The notes under the pieces are model-generated. The model was not told where the DNA came from. It made no database searches and was given only the letters and a program-made list of their open reading frames with translations. From the NCBI RefSeq assembly GCF_024748695.1, contig NZ_CP087176.1, forward strand, positions 6,131,501-6,195,500: a stretch of DNA of 64,000 nt. Direction: 5' to 3'. The position numbers were made by a program, and so were the translations under genes. This DNA comes from Pseudomonas sp. B21-040 (GTDB lineage Bacteria; Pseudomonadota; Gammaproteobacteria; Pseudomonadales; Pseudomonadaceae). Below, piece by piece: positions 8,490-18,869 of this stretch (within the stretch, counting starts at the first letter, position 1; each line of letters starts with the position of its first letter).

Positions 8490-9689
8490 TTACGCCGCGC
8501 TGAACAGTTTGTGCGGATCGATCACAAATTTCTTCGGCACGCCCGCATCGAACTCGCCATAACCACGTGGCGCGTCGTCCAGGCTGATGACTTCAACACC
8601 GACGATATCGGCAATGTGGATACGGTCCCACATGATCGCCTGCATCAGTTGGCGGTTGTACTTCATCACCGGCGTCTGGCCAGTGTGGAAGCTGTGGGAT
8701 TTGGCCCAGCCCAGACCGAAGCGGATGCTCAGGCTGCCCATTTTTGCGGCGGCATCGACAGCGCCCGGATCTTCCGTCACGTACAGGCCCGGAATACCGA
8801 TCTTGCCAGCAACACGCACGACGCCCATCAACGAGTTGAGCACGGTCGCCGGAGCCTCGTGTTTCACACCGTCATGGCCATGACCGCGGGCTTCGAAGCC
8901 GACGGCGTCGACGGCGCAATCCACTTCCGGTTCGCCCAGCAATGCAGCGATTTGTTCGTGCAGCGGGGTGTCCAGGGACAGGTCGGCGATTTCAAAACCT
9001 TGAGCCTTGGCATGCGCCAGGCGAACGGTGTTGACGTCACCGATGATTACCACCGCAGCACCCAGCAGGCGAGCAGAAGCCGCCGCGGCCAGGCCGACCG
9101 GGCCGGCACCGGCGATGTACACGGTGCTGCCTGGGCCGACACCGGCCGTCACGGCGCCGTGGTAACCGGTCGGCAGGATGTCTGAGAGGCAAGTCAGGTC
9201 GCGGATTTTTTCCATCGCGCGATCGCGATCCGGGAGTTTCAGCAGGTTGAAGTCGGCATACGGCACCATCGCGTATTCGGCCTGGCCGCCGGTCCAGTCG
9301 CCCATGTCGACATAACCATAAGCACCGCCCGGACGGGCCGGGTTAACGCTGAGGCAGACACCGGTGTGCATTTCCTTGCAGGAACGGCAGCGCCCGCAAG
9401 CCACGTTGAACGGTACGGAAACCAGGTCGCCGATTTGCAGGTTCTCGACGTCGCTGCCCTTCTCGATGACTTCGCCAGTGATTTCGTGGCCCAGCACCAA
9501 ACCGGTCTGAGCGGTGGTACGGCCGCGCACCATGTGCTGGTCGGAACCACAGATGTTGGTGGACACCACACGCAGGATGACAGCGTGATTAATCTTCCTG
9601 CCGCGCGGGTCCTGCATTTTTGGATAGTCGATTTTCTGTATTTCGACTTTGCCATTGCCGAGATACACCACACCACGATTGCCAGACAT
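8490..9689 (-). CDS. fdhA: Glutathione-independent formaldehyde dehydrogenase
   Basis: A 399-residue zinc-dependent, NAD-linked dehydrogenase, the exact length of the Pseudomonas putida enzyme. Catalytic zinc ligand Cys47 lies in NICGSDQH. The structural zinc lobe is CGRCRSCKEMHTGVC, and the Rossmann motif is AGAGPVGLAAAASARLLGA. It oxidises formaldehyde, released by demethylation of glycine betaine, dimethylglycine and sarcosine, to formate. The start has GAGGTG upstream. It ends the glyA-sox-purU-fdhA run, separated from purU by a REP. Confidence 0.93.
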   Translation of the reverse strand: MSGNRGVVYLGNGKVEIQKIDYPKMQDPRGRKINHAVILRVVSTNICGSDQHMVRGRTTAQTGLVLGHEITGEVIEKGSDVENLQIGDLVSVPFNVACGRCRSCKEMHTGVCLSVNPARPGGAYGYVDMGDWTGGQAEYAMVPYADFNLLKLPDRDRAMEKIRDLTCLSDILPTGYHGAVTAGVGPGSTVYIAGAGPVGLAAAASARLLGAAVVIIGDVNTVRLAHAKAQGFEIADLSLDTPLHEQIAALLGEPEVDCAVDAVGFEARGHGHDGVKHEAPATVLNSLMGVVRVAGKIGIPGLYVTEDPGAVDAAAKMGSLSIRFGLGWAKSHSFHTGQTPVMKYNRQLMQAIMWDRIHIADIVGVEVISLDDAPRGYGEFDAGVPKKFVIDPHKLFSAA

Positions 9690-9799
9690 GCTTTCACCTC
9701 GCTGTTGTTTTTATGTAGCGGTCGCGTCGCCATGGGTCGGCGGCGCGTTGATTGCTCGGGTTATTGCCTGTGTGTCTTGTGTTGTTTGTTATGGCCTCT

Positions 9800-9893
9800 T
9801 CGCGAGCAAGCCCGCTCCCACACTTGATCGTGGGTGTAAACAGAATTTGTAAACGACACAAATCCAATGTGGGAGCGGGCTTGCTCGCGAAGG
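9800..9893. repeat. REP pair (GGGAGCGGGCTTGC class)
   Basis: Inverted arms CGCGAGCAAGCCCGCTCCCA and TGGGAGCGGGCTTGCTCGCG lie between purU and fdhA. Confidence 0.9.
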
Positions 9894-9897
9894 CGAT

Positions 9898-10755
9898 CTA
9901 GAGAACGACCGTACGATTGGCGTTGAGAAACACGCGTCTTTCAATGTGATACCCGACGGCCCGCGCCAACGTCAGCCCTTCGATATCCCGCCCCTTGGCG
10001 ATCAGATCTTCCGGGTAATGACTGTGATCAACAGCCTCCACGCCCTGGGCAATGATCGGCCCTTCGTCCAGGTCGTTGTTGATGTAATGCGCCGTCGCGC
10101 CGACCAGTTTCACGCCCTTGTTGTAGGCCTGGTGATAAGGCTTGGCGCCTTTGAAACCGGGCAGCAGGGAGTGATGAATGTTGATCGCCTTGCCATCGAG
10201 CTTGCGGCACAGCTCCGGGGACAACACCTGCATGTAGCGGGCGAGAATCACCAGTTCGGCGCCGGACTCTTCGATCACCTGCCAGACCTGACGCTCCTGT
10301 GACGGCTTGTCGTTCGGGTCCAGCGGGAAGTGGTGGTACGGAATCTGGTGCCAGTCGGCCAGCGGCTTGAGGTCCGGGTGATTGGAGACCACGGCGACCA
10401 CGTCCATCGACAACTGGCCAATGCGTTGGCGATAGAGCAAATCGTTGAGGCAGTGATCGGCCTTGGAGACCATGATCACCACTTTCGGTCGATGGTGCGG
10501 CGGTATCAGCTCGAAGAGCATGCCGAAGGCGTCACCGCGCTCGACAAGACCTGCGCGAAACGACTGTTCATCGAAGCCGTCGGGCTGGCGAAACTCCACA
10601 CGAATGAAAAAACGGCCCGAGAGCCGGTCATCAAAGGAATGGTGTTCGGTGACGTAGCAGCCCTGCTCGAACAGAAAGCGGGTCACCGCGTCCACGGTGC
10701 CGAGCATGCTTGGGCAGTCGGCGGTCAGAATCCATGTGTCTGGGGCGCGGCTCAT
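9898..10755 (-). CDS. purU: Formyltetrahydrofolate deformylase
   Basis: A 285-residue enzyme: N-terminal ACT domain (about 5-85) and formyltransferase-fold catalytic domain with HHSLLPGFKGAKPYHQA and the NDLDEGPI motif. It hydrolyses 10-formyl-THF to formate and THF. Start MSRAPDT at 10755 has AAGGAG ten bases upstream. In this locus it would recycle THF loaded with one-carbon units by sarcosine oxidase. A 131-bp inverted repeat separates it from soxG, but direction and context match the known sox clusters of pseudomonads. Confidence 0.92.
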   Translation of the reverse strand: MSRAPDTWILTADCPSMLGTVDAVTRFLFEQGCYVTEHHSFDDRLSGRFFIRVEFRQPDGFDEQSFRAGLVERGDAFGMLFELIPPHHRPKVVIMVSKADHCLNDLLYRQRIGQLSMDVVAVVSNHPDLKPLADWHQIPYHHFPLDPNDKPSQERQVWQVIEESGAELVILARYMQVLSPELCRKLDGKAINIHHSLLPGFKGAKPYHQAYNKGVKLVGATAHYINNDLDEGPIIAQGVEAVDHSHYPEDLIAKGRDIEGLTLARAVGYHIERRVFLNANRTVVL

Positions 10756-10792
10756 AGTGCGGTGACTCCTTTTTGTGGGCAACCTGGCCCGT

Positions 10793-10923
10793 GTAGCAGC
10801 TGCCGAAGGCTGCGTTCGGCGACGAAGTCGTCGTAAACCCTGAATCCCGGATCCGTCTGAAAAAATACTGCCGCAAGTTTCACGACGACTTCGTCGCCGA
10901 ACGCAGCCTGCGGCAGCTGCTAC
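10793..10923. repeat. Long inverted repeat (GTAGCAGCTGCCG class)
   Basis: A near-perfect palindrome with roughly 50-base arms starting GTAGCAGCTGCCGAAGGCTG and ending CAGCCTGCGGCAGCTGCTAC. It lies between purU and soxG. Similar elements occur at 33816, 54900, 59794 and 61406. Confidence 0.85.
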
Positions 10924-10940
10924 AGGGAGTTCAGAGTTCT

Positions 10941-11573
10941 TCAGGCCTGAACACTAAGCCCGTATTCGGCCGCCGCATCCTGCAACCACAACCACCAGTA
11001 ATCCGAGAAACTGCGACGGATCAGCAGTTCCCAGGTGTCTTCGGCGGTATGACGGATTACCAGTTGCGACTTGGCGAACACGGTGCCGACAGCCTTGCCC
11101 ACCGGGAAGCTGTTGGGGTGCACGTCGTAGCTGGTGGATTTCATCAGCACCTGACGTACGTTCGGGCCGCTCAGTTCAAGAATCTGCTGGCCGCCGCTGA
11201 CGTTGGTGATTGCGATGTGCAGGTCACCCAGCGCTTCACGCAATTTTTTCTCGGCGGCGAATTCTTCACCGGTCGGGACGATCAGCAGCCACTCATCCGG
11301 CCCCATCCATTGCAGGCTGGTTTCGCCTTTGATGATGACGCTCAGTGCGCCCGGCAGTTCGATGCCCAGCGCCTTGTGTACGCCAGCGGCAAACGCGGCG
11401 TCATGACCATCACCACGAATAGTCAGATGGCCGAGGAGTTTTTTCTCACGCACGGTCACGCCGGCGTTCTTGCGGCCCTTGCCCACCAGGCTTTGCAGGC
11501 CTGCGTGATGCAGCGACGACTCGGCCTTGGCCCCAGTGGTCGGGCGTTGTTGGTAAACATTGGCTGCGGTCAT
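10941..11573 (-). CDS. soxG: Heterotetrameric sarcosine oxidase, gamma subunit
   Basis: A 210-residue SoxG-family protein (motifs GPDEWLLIVP and ISGGQQ-like NVSGGQQILELSGP). The family resembles the aminomethyltransferase fold and helps assemble the sarcosine oxidase heterotetramer. Start MTAANVYQQ at 11573 is supported by AGGAAAGG upstream; longer frames read into a REP. It is the last sox gene, divided from soxA by a 111-bp REP doublet. Confidence 0.9.
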   Translation of the reverse strand: MTAANVYQQRPTTGAKAESSLHHAGLQSLVGKGRKNAGVTVREKKLLGHLTIRGDGHDAAFAAGVHKALGIELPGALSVIIKGETSLQWMGPDEWLLIVPTGEEFAAEKKLREALGDLHIAITNVSGGQQILELSGPNVRQVLMKSTSYDVHPNSFPVGKAVGTVFAKSQLVIRHTAEDTWELLIRRSFSDYWWLWLQDAAAEYGLSVQA

Positions 11574-11591
11574 AAAGCACCTTTCCTGAAT

Positions 11592-11702
11592 GATCGTTCC
11601 CACGCTCTGCGTGGGAATGCCTCTACGGACGCTCCGCGTTCGGCTGTTAAAGGGACGCGGAGCGTCCCGGGATGCATTCCCACGCAGAGCGTGGGAACGA
11701 TC
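11592..11702. repeat. REP doublet (GATCGTTCCCACGC class)
   Basis: Inverted arms GATCGTTCCCACGCTCTGCG and CGCAGAGCGTGGGAACGATC with an inner inverted pair. It lies within the sox operon between soxA and soxG, four bases from the soxA stop. Confidence 0.9.
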
Positions 11703-11706
11703 AGCA

Positions 11707-14700
11707 TCAAATATTCTGGCGATCACCCTTTGGATCGAAGAACACCGAAGAAACGATTTCCGCCTCGATCACGCTGCCATCGGCCAGCGGTGCGAACACT
11801 CGCTCACCGATGCGCTTCAAGCCGCCCTTCACCACGCCCATGGCAAACGAATAGCCGAGGGAGTTGTGCAAGTAGCTGGAGGTGACGTGACCGACCATGG
11901 TCATCGGGATCGCCTGCTTGGTGTTGAACACCAGTTGCGCACCTTCCGGCAGCCATTTGGCTGGATCGATCGGCTTCAGGCCCACCAGTTGTTTGCGTTG
12001 ATCACGCACGCAGTCTTCGCGGTTCATGCCACGCTGGCCAATCCACGAGAACGGTTTGGTGCGACCGACACACCAGCCCATGTTCAAGTCGTCCGGGGTC
12101 ATCGAGCCGTCAGTGTCCTGACCGACGATGATGAAGCCCTTCTCGGCCCGCAGGATGTGCATGGTCTCGGTGCCGTAGGGCGTCAGGTTGTATTGCTTGC
12201 CGGTCTCGACGATTTTCTCGAGCACGCCCATGGCGTAGTCGGCTTGTACGTTGACTTCGTAGGACAGCTCACCGGTAAACGAAATCCGGAACACCCGCGC
12301 AGGCACGCCGCCGACCAGACCTTCTTTCCAGGTCATGAACGGGAACGCTTCGTTGCTCAGGTCGATGTCGGTGACGTCGCTGAGCAGCTTGCGGCTGTTC
12401 GGCCCGGACAGGGTCATGGTTGCCCAGTGATCCGTCACGGAAGTGAAGTACACCTTCAGCTCCGGCCATTCGGTCTGGTGGTAGATTTCCAGCCATTGCA
12501 GCACGCGTGCAGCGCCGCCGGTGGTGGTGGTCATCACGAAATGGTTGTCGGCGAGACAAGCGGTTACGCCGTCGTCGAAGACCATGCCGTCCTCTTTGCA
12601 CATCAGGCCGTAACGCGCCTTGCCCACATCGAGCTTGGTCCAGGCGTTGGTGTAGATGCGGTTGAGGAACTCACGGCAATCCGGGCCCTGAATGTCGATT
12701 TTGCCCAGGGTCGAGGCGTCCAGCAGGCCGACGCTGTCGCGCACGGCTTTGCATTCGCGTTTCACGGCGGCGTGAATGTCTTCACCGTTTTTCGGGAAGT
12801 ACCAAGGGCGTTTCCACTGACCGACATCTTCAAATTCAGCGCCGTTTTTCACGTGCCAGTGATGCAGCGCGGTGTGACGGACCGGCTCGAAGATGTGCCC
12901 ACAGTGACGACCGGCCACGGCGCCAAAAGTCACCGGCGTGTAGTTCGGGCGGAACATGGTGGTGCCCATCTGCGGGATGGTCACGTTCAGCGAACGGGCG
13001 GCGATGGCCAGGCCGTTGACGTTGCCGAGCTTGCCCTGGTCCGTACCGAAGCCCAGTGCGGTGTAGCGCTTGACGTGTTCAACCGACTCGAAACCTTCGC
13101 GGGTCGCCAGTTCGATGGCGGCAGCGGTGACGTCGTTTTGCAGGTCGACGAATTGCTTCGGTGCCCGTGCGGTAGCTTTTTCGTGGGGTACCTGGAACAG
13201 CGCGAGGGTTGGCTCCTCCAGACGGCTCAGGGCTTTTGGCAGTACGCCTTCGACCATTTGGAACCCGGCTTCGGCAGCGGCGCGAGCGCCCCCTTCAAAA
13301 CCGTCGGCCAGGGAATCGCCAAGGCCGTAGACGCCGTTGATGCCACCGACGCACACGCGTTTTTGCGGTGCTTCGCCCGGTACGAAACCGAGAATGTCTT
13401 CACGCCAGATCGGTTTGCCACCCAGGTGCGAAGCCAGGTGAACCACCGGGCTGTAACCGCCGGAGCTGGCAACGATGTCGCAATCGAGCCACTCGCCAGG
13501 GCTGGTCACGGCGTGAGCTTTCACATCAATCGCCGCCACGCGAGCAGCGGTCACGTGCTTGCTGCCACGGGCTTCGATCACGGCGCTGCCGGTGAGGATG
13601 CGAATGCCTTTGGCGCGGGCTTCTTCCACCAGTGCGCCACGCGGGTTGCTGCGGGCGTCGGCGATGGCCACCACTTGCAGGCTGGCGTCGAGCCAATCCA
13701 GAGCAACGCGGTAGGCGTGATCGTTGTTGGTCGACAGCACCAGTTTTTTGCCCGGTGCCACGCCGTAGCGACGTACGTAGGTCGACACAGCGCCGGCGAG
13801 CATGTTGCCCGGCACGTCGTTGTTGCCGTAAACCAGTGGACGTTCGTGAGCGCCGGTCGCGAGAACGACACGCTTGGCGCGAACACGGTGGATGCGCTGG
13901 CGGACCTGGCCAATCGGTGCGCGATCGCCGAGGTGATCGGTCAGGCGCTCGTGAATGGTCAGGAAGTTATGGTCGTGGTAACCGTTGACCGTGGCGCGCG
14001 GCAACAGCAGCACGTCCGGGGTGTCCTTGAGCTCGGCGATGACGCTGGCGATCCATTCGGCAGCAGGCTTGCCGTCGAGGCTTTCACGGGAATCGAGCAG
14101 GCTGCCGCCGAACTCTTCCTGTTCATCGGCGAGGATCACACGGGCACCGCTGCGTGCAGCAGCGAGTGCAGCGGCCAGGCCAGCAGGGCCACCGCCGACG
14201 ATCAGCACGTCGCAGTGCTGGTTCATGTAGTCGTAGGTGTCCGGATCATTCTCGGTCGGCGAACGGCCAAGACCGGCGGCCTTGCGAATGTACTTCTCGT
14301 AGGTCATCCAGAACGATTGCGGGTACATGAAGGTTTTGTAGTAGAAGCCCGGCGGCATCAGCTTGCCGCCGACCTTGCCGAGAATCCCCATCATGTCGTT
14401 GTTCACGCTTGGCCAGCCGTTGGTGCTGGTGGCGACCAAACCTTGGTACAGCGCTTGTTGCGTGGCGCGTACGTTCGGAATCTGCGTGGCTTCGGTCGCA
14501 CCGATCTGCAGCACGGCGTTCGGCTCTTCAGCGCCCGCAGCGAAGATGCCGCGCGGACGGGAATACTTGAAGCTGCGACCGATGATGTCGACTCCGTTGG
14601 CCAGCAGTGCAGCGGCCAGCGAGTCGCCTTCAAAGCCTTTGTAGCTCTGGCCGTTGAAGGTGAAGCTCAGGACTTTGTTGCGGTCGATCCGTCCACCGTT

Positions 14701-14724
14701 GGACAGGCGATTGATCTGGCTCAT
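11707..14724 (-). CDS. soxA: Heterotetrameric sarcosine oxidase, alpha subunit
   Basis: A 1005-residue subunit of normal length. The N-terminal region (about 15-105) resembles the ferredoxin-like part of SoxA. A pyridine-nucleotide-type domain begins at DVLIVGGGPAGLAAALAAARSG (about 173). The C-terminal third is an aminomethyltransferase/GCVT-type domain that transfers the one-carbon unit to THF. The enzyme oxidises sarcosine to glycine, peroxide and 5,10-methylene-THF (formaldehyde without THF). Its start overlaps the soxD stop as ATGA, indicating coupling. Confidence 0.95.
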   Translation of the reverse strand: MSQINRLSNGGRIDRNKVLSFTFNGQSYKGFEGDSLAAALLANGVDIIGRSFKYSRPRGIFAAGAEEPNAVLQIGATEATQIPNVRATQQALYQGLVATSTNGWPSVNNDMMGILGKVGGKLMPPGFYYKTFMYPQSFWMTYEKYIRKAAGLGRSPTENDPDTYDYMNQHCDVLIVGGGPAGLAAALAAARSGARVILADEQEEFGGSLLDSRESLDGKPAAEWIASVIAELKDTPDVLLLPRATVNGYHDHNFLTIHERLTDHLGDRAPIGQVRQRIHRVRAKRVVLATGAHERPLVYGNNDVPGNMLAGAVSTYVRRYGVAPGKKLVLSTNNDHAYRVALDWLDASLQVVAIADARSNPRGALVEEARAKGIRILTGSAVIEARGSKHVTAARVAAIDVKAHAVTSPGEWLDCDIVASSGGYSPVVHLASHLGGKPIWREDILGFVPGEAPQKRVCVGGINGVYGLGDSLADGFEGGARAAAEAGFQMVEGVLPKALSRLEEPTLALFQVPHEKATARAPKQFVDLQNDVTAAAIELATREGFESVEHVKRYTALGFGTDQGKLGNVNGLAIAARSLNVTIPQMGTTMFRPNYTPVTFGAVAGRHCGHIFEPVRHTALHHWHVKNGAEFEDVGQWKRPWYFPKNGEDIHAAVKRECKAVRDSVGLLDASTLGKIDIQGPDCREFLNRIYTNAWTKLDVGKARYGLMCKEDGMVFDDGVTACLADNHFVMTTTTGGAARVLQWLEIYHQTEWPELKVYFTSVTDHWATMTLSGPNSRKLLSDVTDIDLSNEAFPFMTWKEGLVGGVPARVFRISFTGELSYEVNVQADYAMGVLEKIVETGKQYNLTPYGTETMHILRAEKGFIIVGQDTDGSMTPDDLNMGWCVGRTKPFSWIGQRGMNREDCVRDQRKQLVGLKPIDPAKWLPEGAQLVFNTKQAIPMTMVGHVTSSYLHNSLGYSFAMGVVKGGLKRIGERVFAPLADGSVIEAEIVSSVFFDPKGDRQNI

Positions 14725-15050
14725 ACCTTCGCTCCCAGAGCCTGCGCGGCCGCTTTCGGACTTTCAGTCTTGTCGGTGAACTGCGGCTTCGTGCCGATCT
14801 TGTAGGTTTCCAGAATCTCGTAGGTCACGGTGTCGCGGGTGACGTTGAAGTACTGACGGCAACCGGCAACGTGATCCCACAGTTCGTGGTGCAGACCGCG
14901 AGGGTTATCGCGGAAGAACATGTAGTCGCCCCACTCCTCGTCGGTGCAGGTGGTCGGGTCCAGTGGACGCGGGATGTGCGCCTGGCCGGATGCATGAAAT
15001 TCCTCTTCGGAGCGCAACTCGCCGCAGTGAGGACAGAAGATATGCAACAT
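14721..15050 (-). CDS. soxD: Heterotetrameric sarcosine oxidase, delta subunit
   Basis: A 109-residue SoxD, the zinc-binding small subunit: zinc ligands in FCPHCGE (Cys6, Cys9), conserved HASGQAHIPRP, and the WDHVAGCRQYFNVTRDT core. Start MLHIFCPHCGE at 15050 has AGGAG upstream; the extra 16 residues of a longer frame are not family-like. It overlaps soxA by four bases. A 121-bp palindromic element separates it from soxB. Confidence 0.93.
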   Translation of the reverse strand: MLHIFCPHCGELRSEEEFHASGQAHIPRPLDPTTCTDEEWGDYMFFRDNPRGLHHELWDHVAGCRQYFNVTRDTVTYEILETYKIGTKPQFTDKTESPKAAAQALGAKV

Positions 15051-15074
15051 GGGGATTTCTCCTATCAAGCGCCG

Positions 15075-15195
15075 TGAAAACGTAGCGAGCGAAGGCAAGA
15101 CAAGGCAAAAACAGGCGAGAAAGCGGAGCTTAGTTTACTAAGTGAGCATTTCGAGCCTGTTTTTAACGCCGTATTGCCGAGCGCAGTAGTTTTCA
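15075..15195. repeat. 121-bp imperfect palindrome, MITE-like
   Basis: The element starts TGAAAAC and ends GTTTTCA. The arms of about 60 bases share AAAAACAGGC (15107-15116) with its complement GCCTGTTTTT (15155-15164), placed symmetrically about 15135. It fills the whole soxB-soxD gap. It is not one of the REP classes seen elsewhere in this window. A small non-autonomous mobile element is a plausible origin (inference). Confidence 0.6.
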
Positions 15196-15206
15196 TGGGG
15201 CCTTTG

Positions 15207-16457
15207 TTAGTGGGCAACCGCAGCAGCGCCGTGTTCATCGATCAACGCACCGTTGTGGAAACGGTCGATGGAGAAAGGTGCGGCCAATGGGTGCATTTCA
15301 CCCTTGGCCAGGCTTGCGGCAAACACGTTGCCCGAGCCAGGTGTCGCTTTGAAGCCGCCGGTGCCCCAACCGCAGTTGAAGAACATGTTCGGTACCGGGG
15401 TTTTCGAAATGATCGGGCAGGCATCCGGCGTGGTGTCGACGATGCCGCCCCACTGACGGTTCATGCGTACGCGGGACAAGACCGGGAACATCTCGACGAT
15501 GGCCTGGATCGTGTGTTCGATCACCGGGTACGAACCGCGCTGGCCGTAGCCGTTGTAGCCGTCGATACCGGCGCCGATCACCAGGTCGCCCTTGTCGGAC
15601 TGGCTGATGTAACCGTGCACGGCGTTGGACATGATCACGCTGTCGATAATCGGCTTGATCGGCTCGGACACCAGCGCTTGCAGCGGGTGGGATTCGATCG
15701 GCAGACGGAAACCGGCGAGTTTGGCCATGTGCCCGGAGTTACCGGCGGTGACCACACCGACGCGCTTGGCGCCGATGAAACCCTTGTTGGTTTCAACGCC
15801 GATGCACACACCGTTTTCCTTGCGGAAACCGATCACTTCGGTCTGCTGGATCAGGTCCACGCCCAAGGCGTCGGCGGCACGGGCAAAGCCCCACGCCACG
15901 GCATCGTGACGGGCCACGCCACCGCGACGCTGGACGGTCGCGCCCATCACCGGGTAGCGGGTGTTTTTCGAGCAGTCGAGGTACGGAATCTCGTCGGCCA
16001 CTTGTTTGGCATCGAGCAGTTCACCGTCCACGCCGTTGAGGCGGTTGGCGCTGACGCGACGCTCGGAATCACGGATGTCTTGCAGGGTGTGGCACAGGTT
16101 GTAAACGCCACGCTGGGAGAACATCACGTTGTAGTTCAGGTCCTGGGACAGGCCTTCCCACAGTTTCATTGCGTGTTCGTACAGGTGCGCCGACTCGTCC
16201 CACAGGTAGTTGGAGCGAACGATGGTGGTGTTGCGCGCGGTGTTACCGCCACCCAGCCAGCCCTTTTCGACCACGGCCACGTTGGTGATGCCGTGTTCCT
16301 TGGCCAGGTAGTAGGCGGTCGCCAGACCATGCCCGCCGCCGCCGACGATGACCACGTCATAGACCTTTTTAGGGGTCGGCGTGCGCCACATTTTCTGCCA
16401 GTTTTCGTGATGGCTGAGGGAGTGTTTGAAGAGGCCGAAGCCCGAGTAGCGTTGCAT
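15207..16457 (-). CDS. soxB: Heterotetrameric sarcosine oxidase, beta subunit
   Basis: A 416-residue DAO-family flavoprotein. The FAD-binding motif [18 protein letters not shown] starts near residue 36, and the C-terminal dinucleotide-fold block is [16 protein letters not shown]. In this family the beta subunit carries sarcosine dehydrogenation at its flavins. Start MQRYSGFG (16457) is chosen because GGAG lies nine bases upstream; ATG at 16463 is only three bases from it. First sox gene, 23 bases after glyA. Confidence 0.95.
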   Translation of the reverse strand: MQRYSGFGLFKHSLSHHENWQKMWRTPTPKKVYDVVIVGGGGHGLATAYYLAKEHGITNVAVVEKGWLGGGNTARNTTIVRSNYLWDESAHLYEHAMKLWEGLSQDLNYNVMFSQRGVYNLCHTLQDIRDSERRVSANRLNGVDGELLDAKQVADEIPYLDCSKNTRYPVMGATVQRRGGVARHDAVAWGFARAADALGVDLIQQTEVIGFRKENGVCIGVETNKGFIGAKRVGVVTAGNSGHMAKLAGFRLPIESHPLQALVSEPIKPIIDSVIMSNAVHGYISQSDKGDLVIGAGIDGYNGYGQRGSYPVIEHTIQAIVEMFPVLSRVRMNRQWGGIVDTTPDACPIISKTPVPNMFFNCGWGTGGFKATPGSGNVFAASLAKGEMHPLAAPFSIDRFHNGALIDEHGAAAVAH

Positions 16458-16480
16458 AGTCATTTACTCCAAAACCGCGC

Positions 16481-17734
<1,254 letters not shown>

Positions 17735-17924
17735 CGCGTCTCTCCCAGCGGCATCTGTGCGCCATTCGTCTCGGTAAGGCACTGGCATGACGGCAGTGCC
17801 CTTTGATGCCGATGGTATGACCGGCGCAGACAGGTCAAATGCCTACGGACGCCACGCAAAGGTGCGTTTACGACATAAGCCGAAATGCCTGACCGGACAC
17901 AATCTTCAAACTTGAAAGAATCCC

Positions 17925-18016
17925 CTGTGGGAGCGGGCTTGCCCGCGATAGCAGTGTGTCAGTCGGCATCATTGCTGGACCTGACTTCGCCATCGCGGGC
18001 AAGCCCGCTCCCACAG
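17925..18016. repeat. REP pair (GGGAGCGGGCTTGC class)
   Basis: Inverted arms CTGTGGGAGCGGGCTTGCCC and GGGCAAGCCCGCTCCCACAG. It lies between the glyA promoter region and the TraX-like gene. The 17735-17924 stretch upstream of glyA shows no clear operator. Confidence 0.9.
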
Positions 18017-18019
18017 GAG

Positions 18020-18736
18020 TCAGGCAGCGATCTGACGGACAAGTAGCAGCAGGAAAAAATGCACGGGATATAGCGCATACGCCCAGCGGCGCATGGGCGG
18101 TGGTTTTACGCCTTTTGCGTGTCGCAACAGGACCAGCCCCAACCATGGCGCAATCAGACAAGCAACAATACCGGGGATGGCCGCGCTGTTGCCCAGCCGG
18201 GCGGCGTAATACAGCGTGTGCCATTCGTTGGCCGCCAGGCAGACCAGCCCCGGCAACAGCGCAAAATACCAGGGCCGCCGGATCACCAGCAGCATCGCCA
18301 ACGGCAATAGCACACCGAAGAAGCCGAACATCAACCGTTGCCAGAACAGCAGCGCCACCAGCAATGCAGCGGCGGCCAACAGTCGCGATTGCAGCGTCTG
18401 GTGCTGCCAGCCACGCGCCACCAACAGGCCCAGGGCCAGCGTGGGCAACACGTTCAAGGTGTCGGGATCAGGAATGAACATTCGGTAAGGAATTTCGCTG
18501 ATCGCACTGAACAGCAGCAACCAGCCGAAATATCGCCATTGACCTTGCGTCGTCGCCACGTCGGTTCGCGACAGGTTCACGGCCATCGCCAGACAAAACC
18601 ACGGAAACGCCAGCCGTCCCGGGACATACAGCAAATCGACGGAGTAACCGACATATCGCAGGTGATCGATCACCATGCTCAGCAGCGCCAGCCACTTGAG
18701 CAGATCCAGTGCCCCATCCCGTTGAGTCATGTGCAT
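18020..18736 (-). CDS. TraX-family multi-pass membrane protein
   Basis: A 238-residue protein with about eight hydrophobic segments. The N-terminal block GALDLLKWLALLSMVIDHLRYV is typical of TraX (PF05857). F-plasmid TraX acetylates pilin, but chromosomal relatives act in unknown modifications. ATG codons at 18736 and 18730 are both possible; neither has a strong ribosome binding site. No conjugation genes lie nearby. The upstream gene ltaE is divergent. Confidence 0.75.
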   Translation of the reverse strand: MHMTQRDGALDLLKWLALLSMVIDHLRYVGYSVDLLYVPGRLAFPWFCLAMAVNLSRTDVATTQGQWRYFGWLLLFSAISEIPYRMFIPDPDTLNVLPTLALGLLVARGWQHQTLQSRLLAAAALLVALLFWQRLMFGFFGVLLPLAMLLVIRRPWYFALLPGLVCLAANEWHTLYYAARLGNSAAIPGIVACLIAPWLGLVLLRHAKGVKPPPMRRWAYALYPVHFFLLLLVRQIAA

Positions 18737-18869
18737 AATTGCCCGTCGTCTTTGTATTTTTCTGTCAGACGCATCGCGTGTGCTCCCCGGATGATCTTCG
18801 GTAAAGTGCGCACCATCATTGACCACGAGACGCTTCACCATAAGCGCCTCGACCACGGAAAGCAGGGCC

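Noticed and set aside
11590..14805. 1071-codon open frame on the plus strand opposite soxA
   Set aside because: It is the antisense shadow of a long, high-GC3 gene. Its translation is rich in His/Gly/Val/Asp repeats with no family likeness, while soxA on the other strand has all expected motifs.
18020..18736. Evidence of an integrated conjugative element from the TraX homologue
   Set aside because: No other tra, mob or integrase genes are in the window; chromosomal TraX-like proteins are common.
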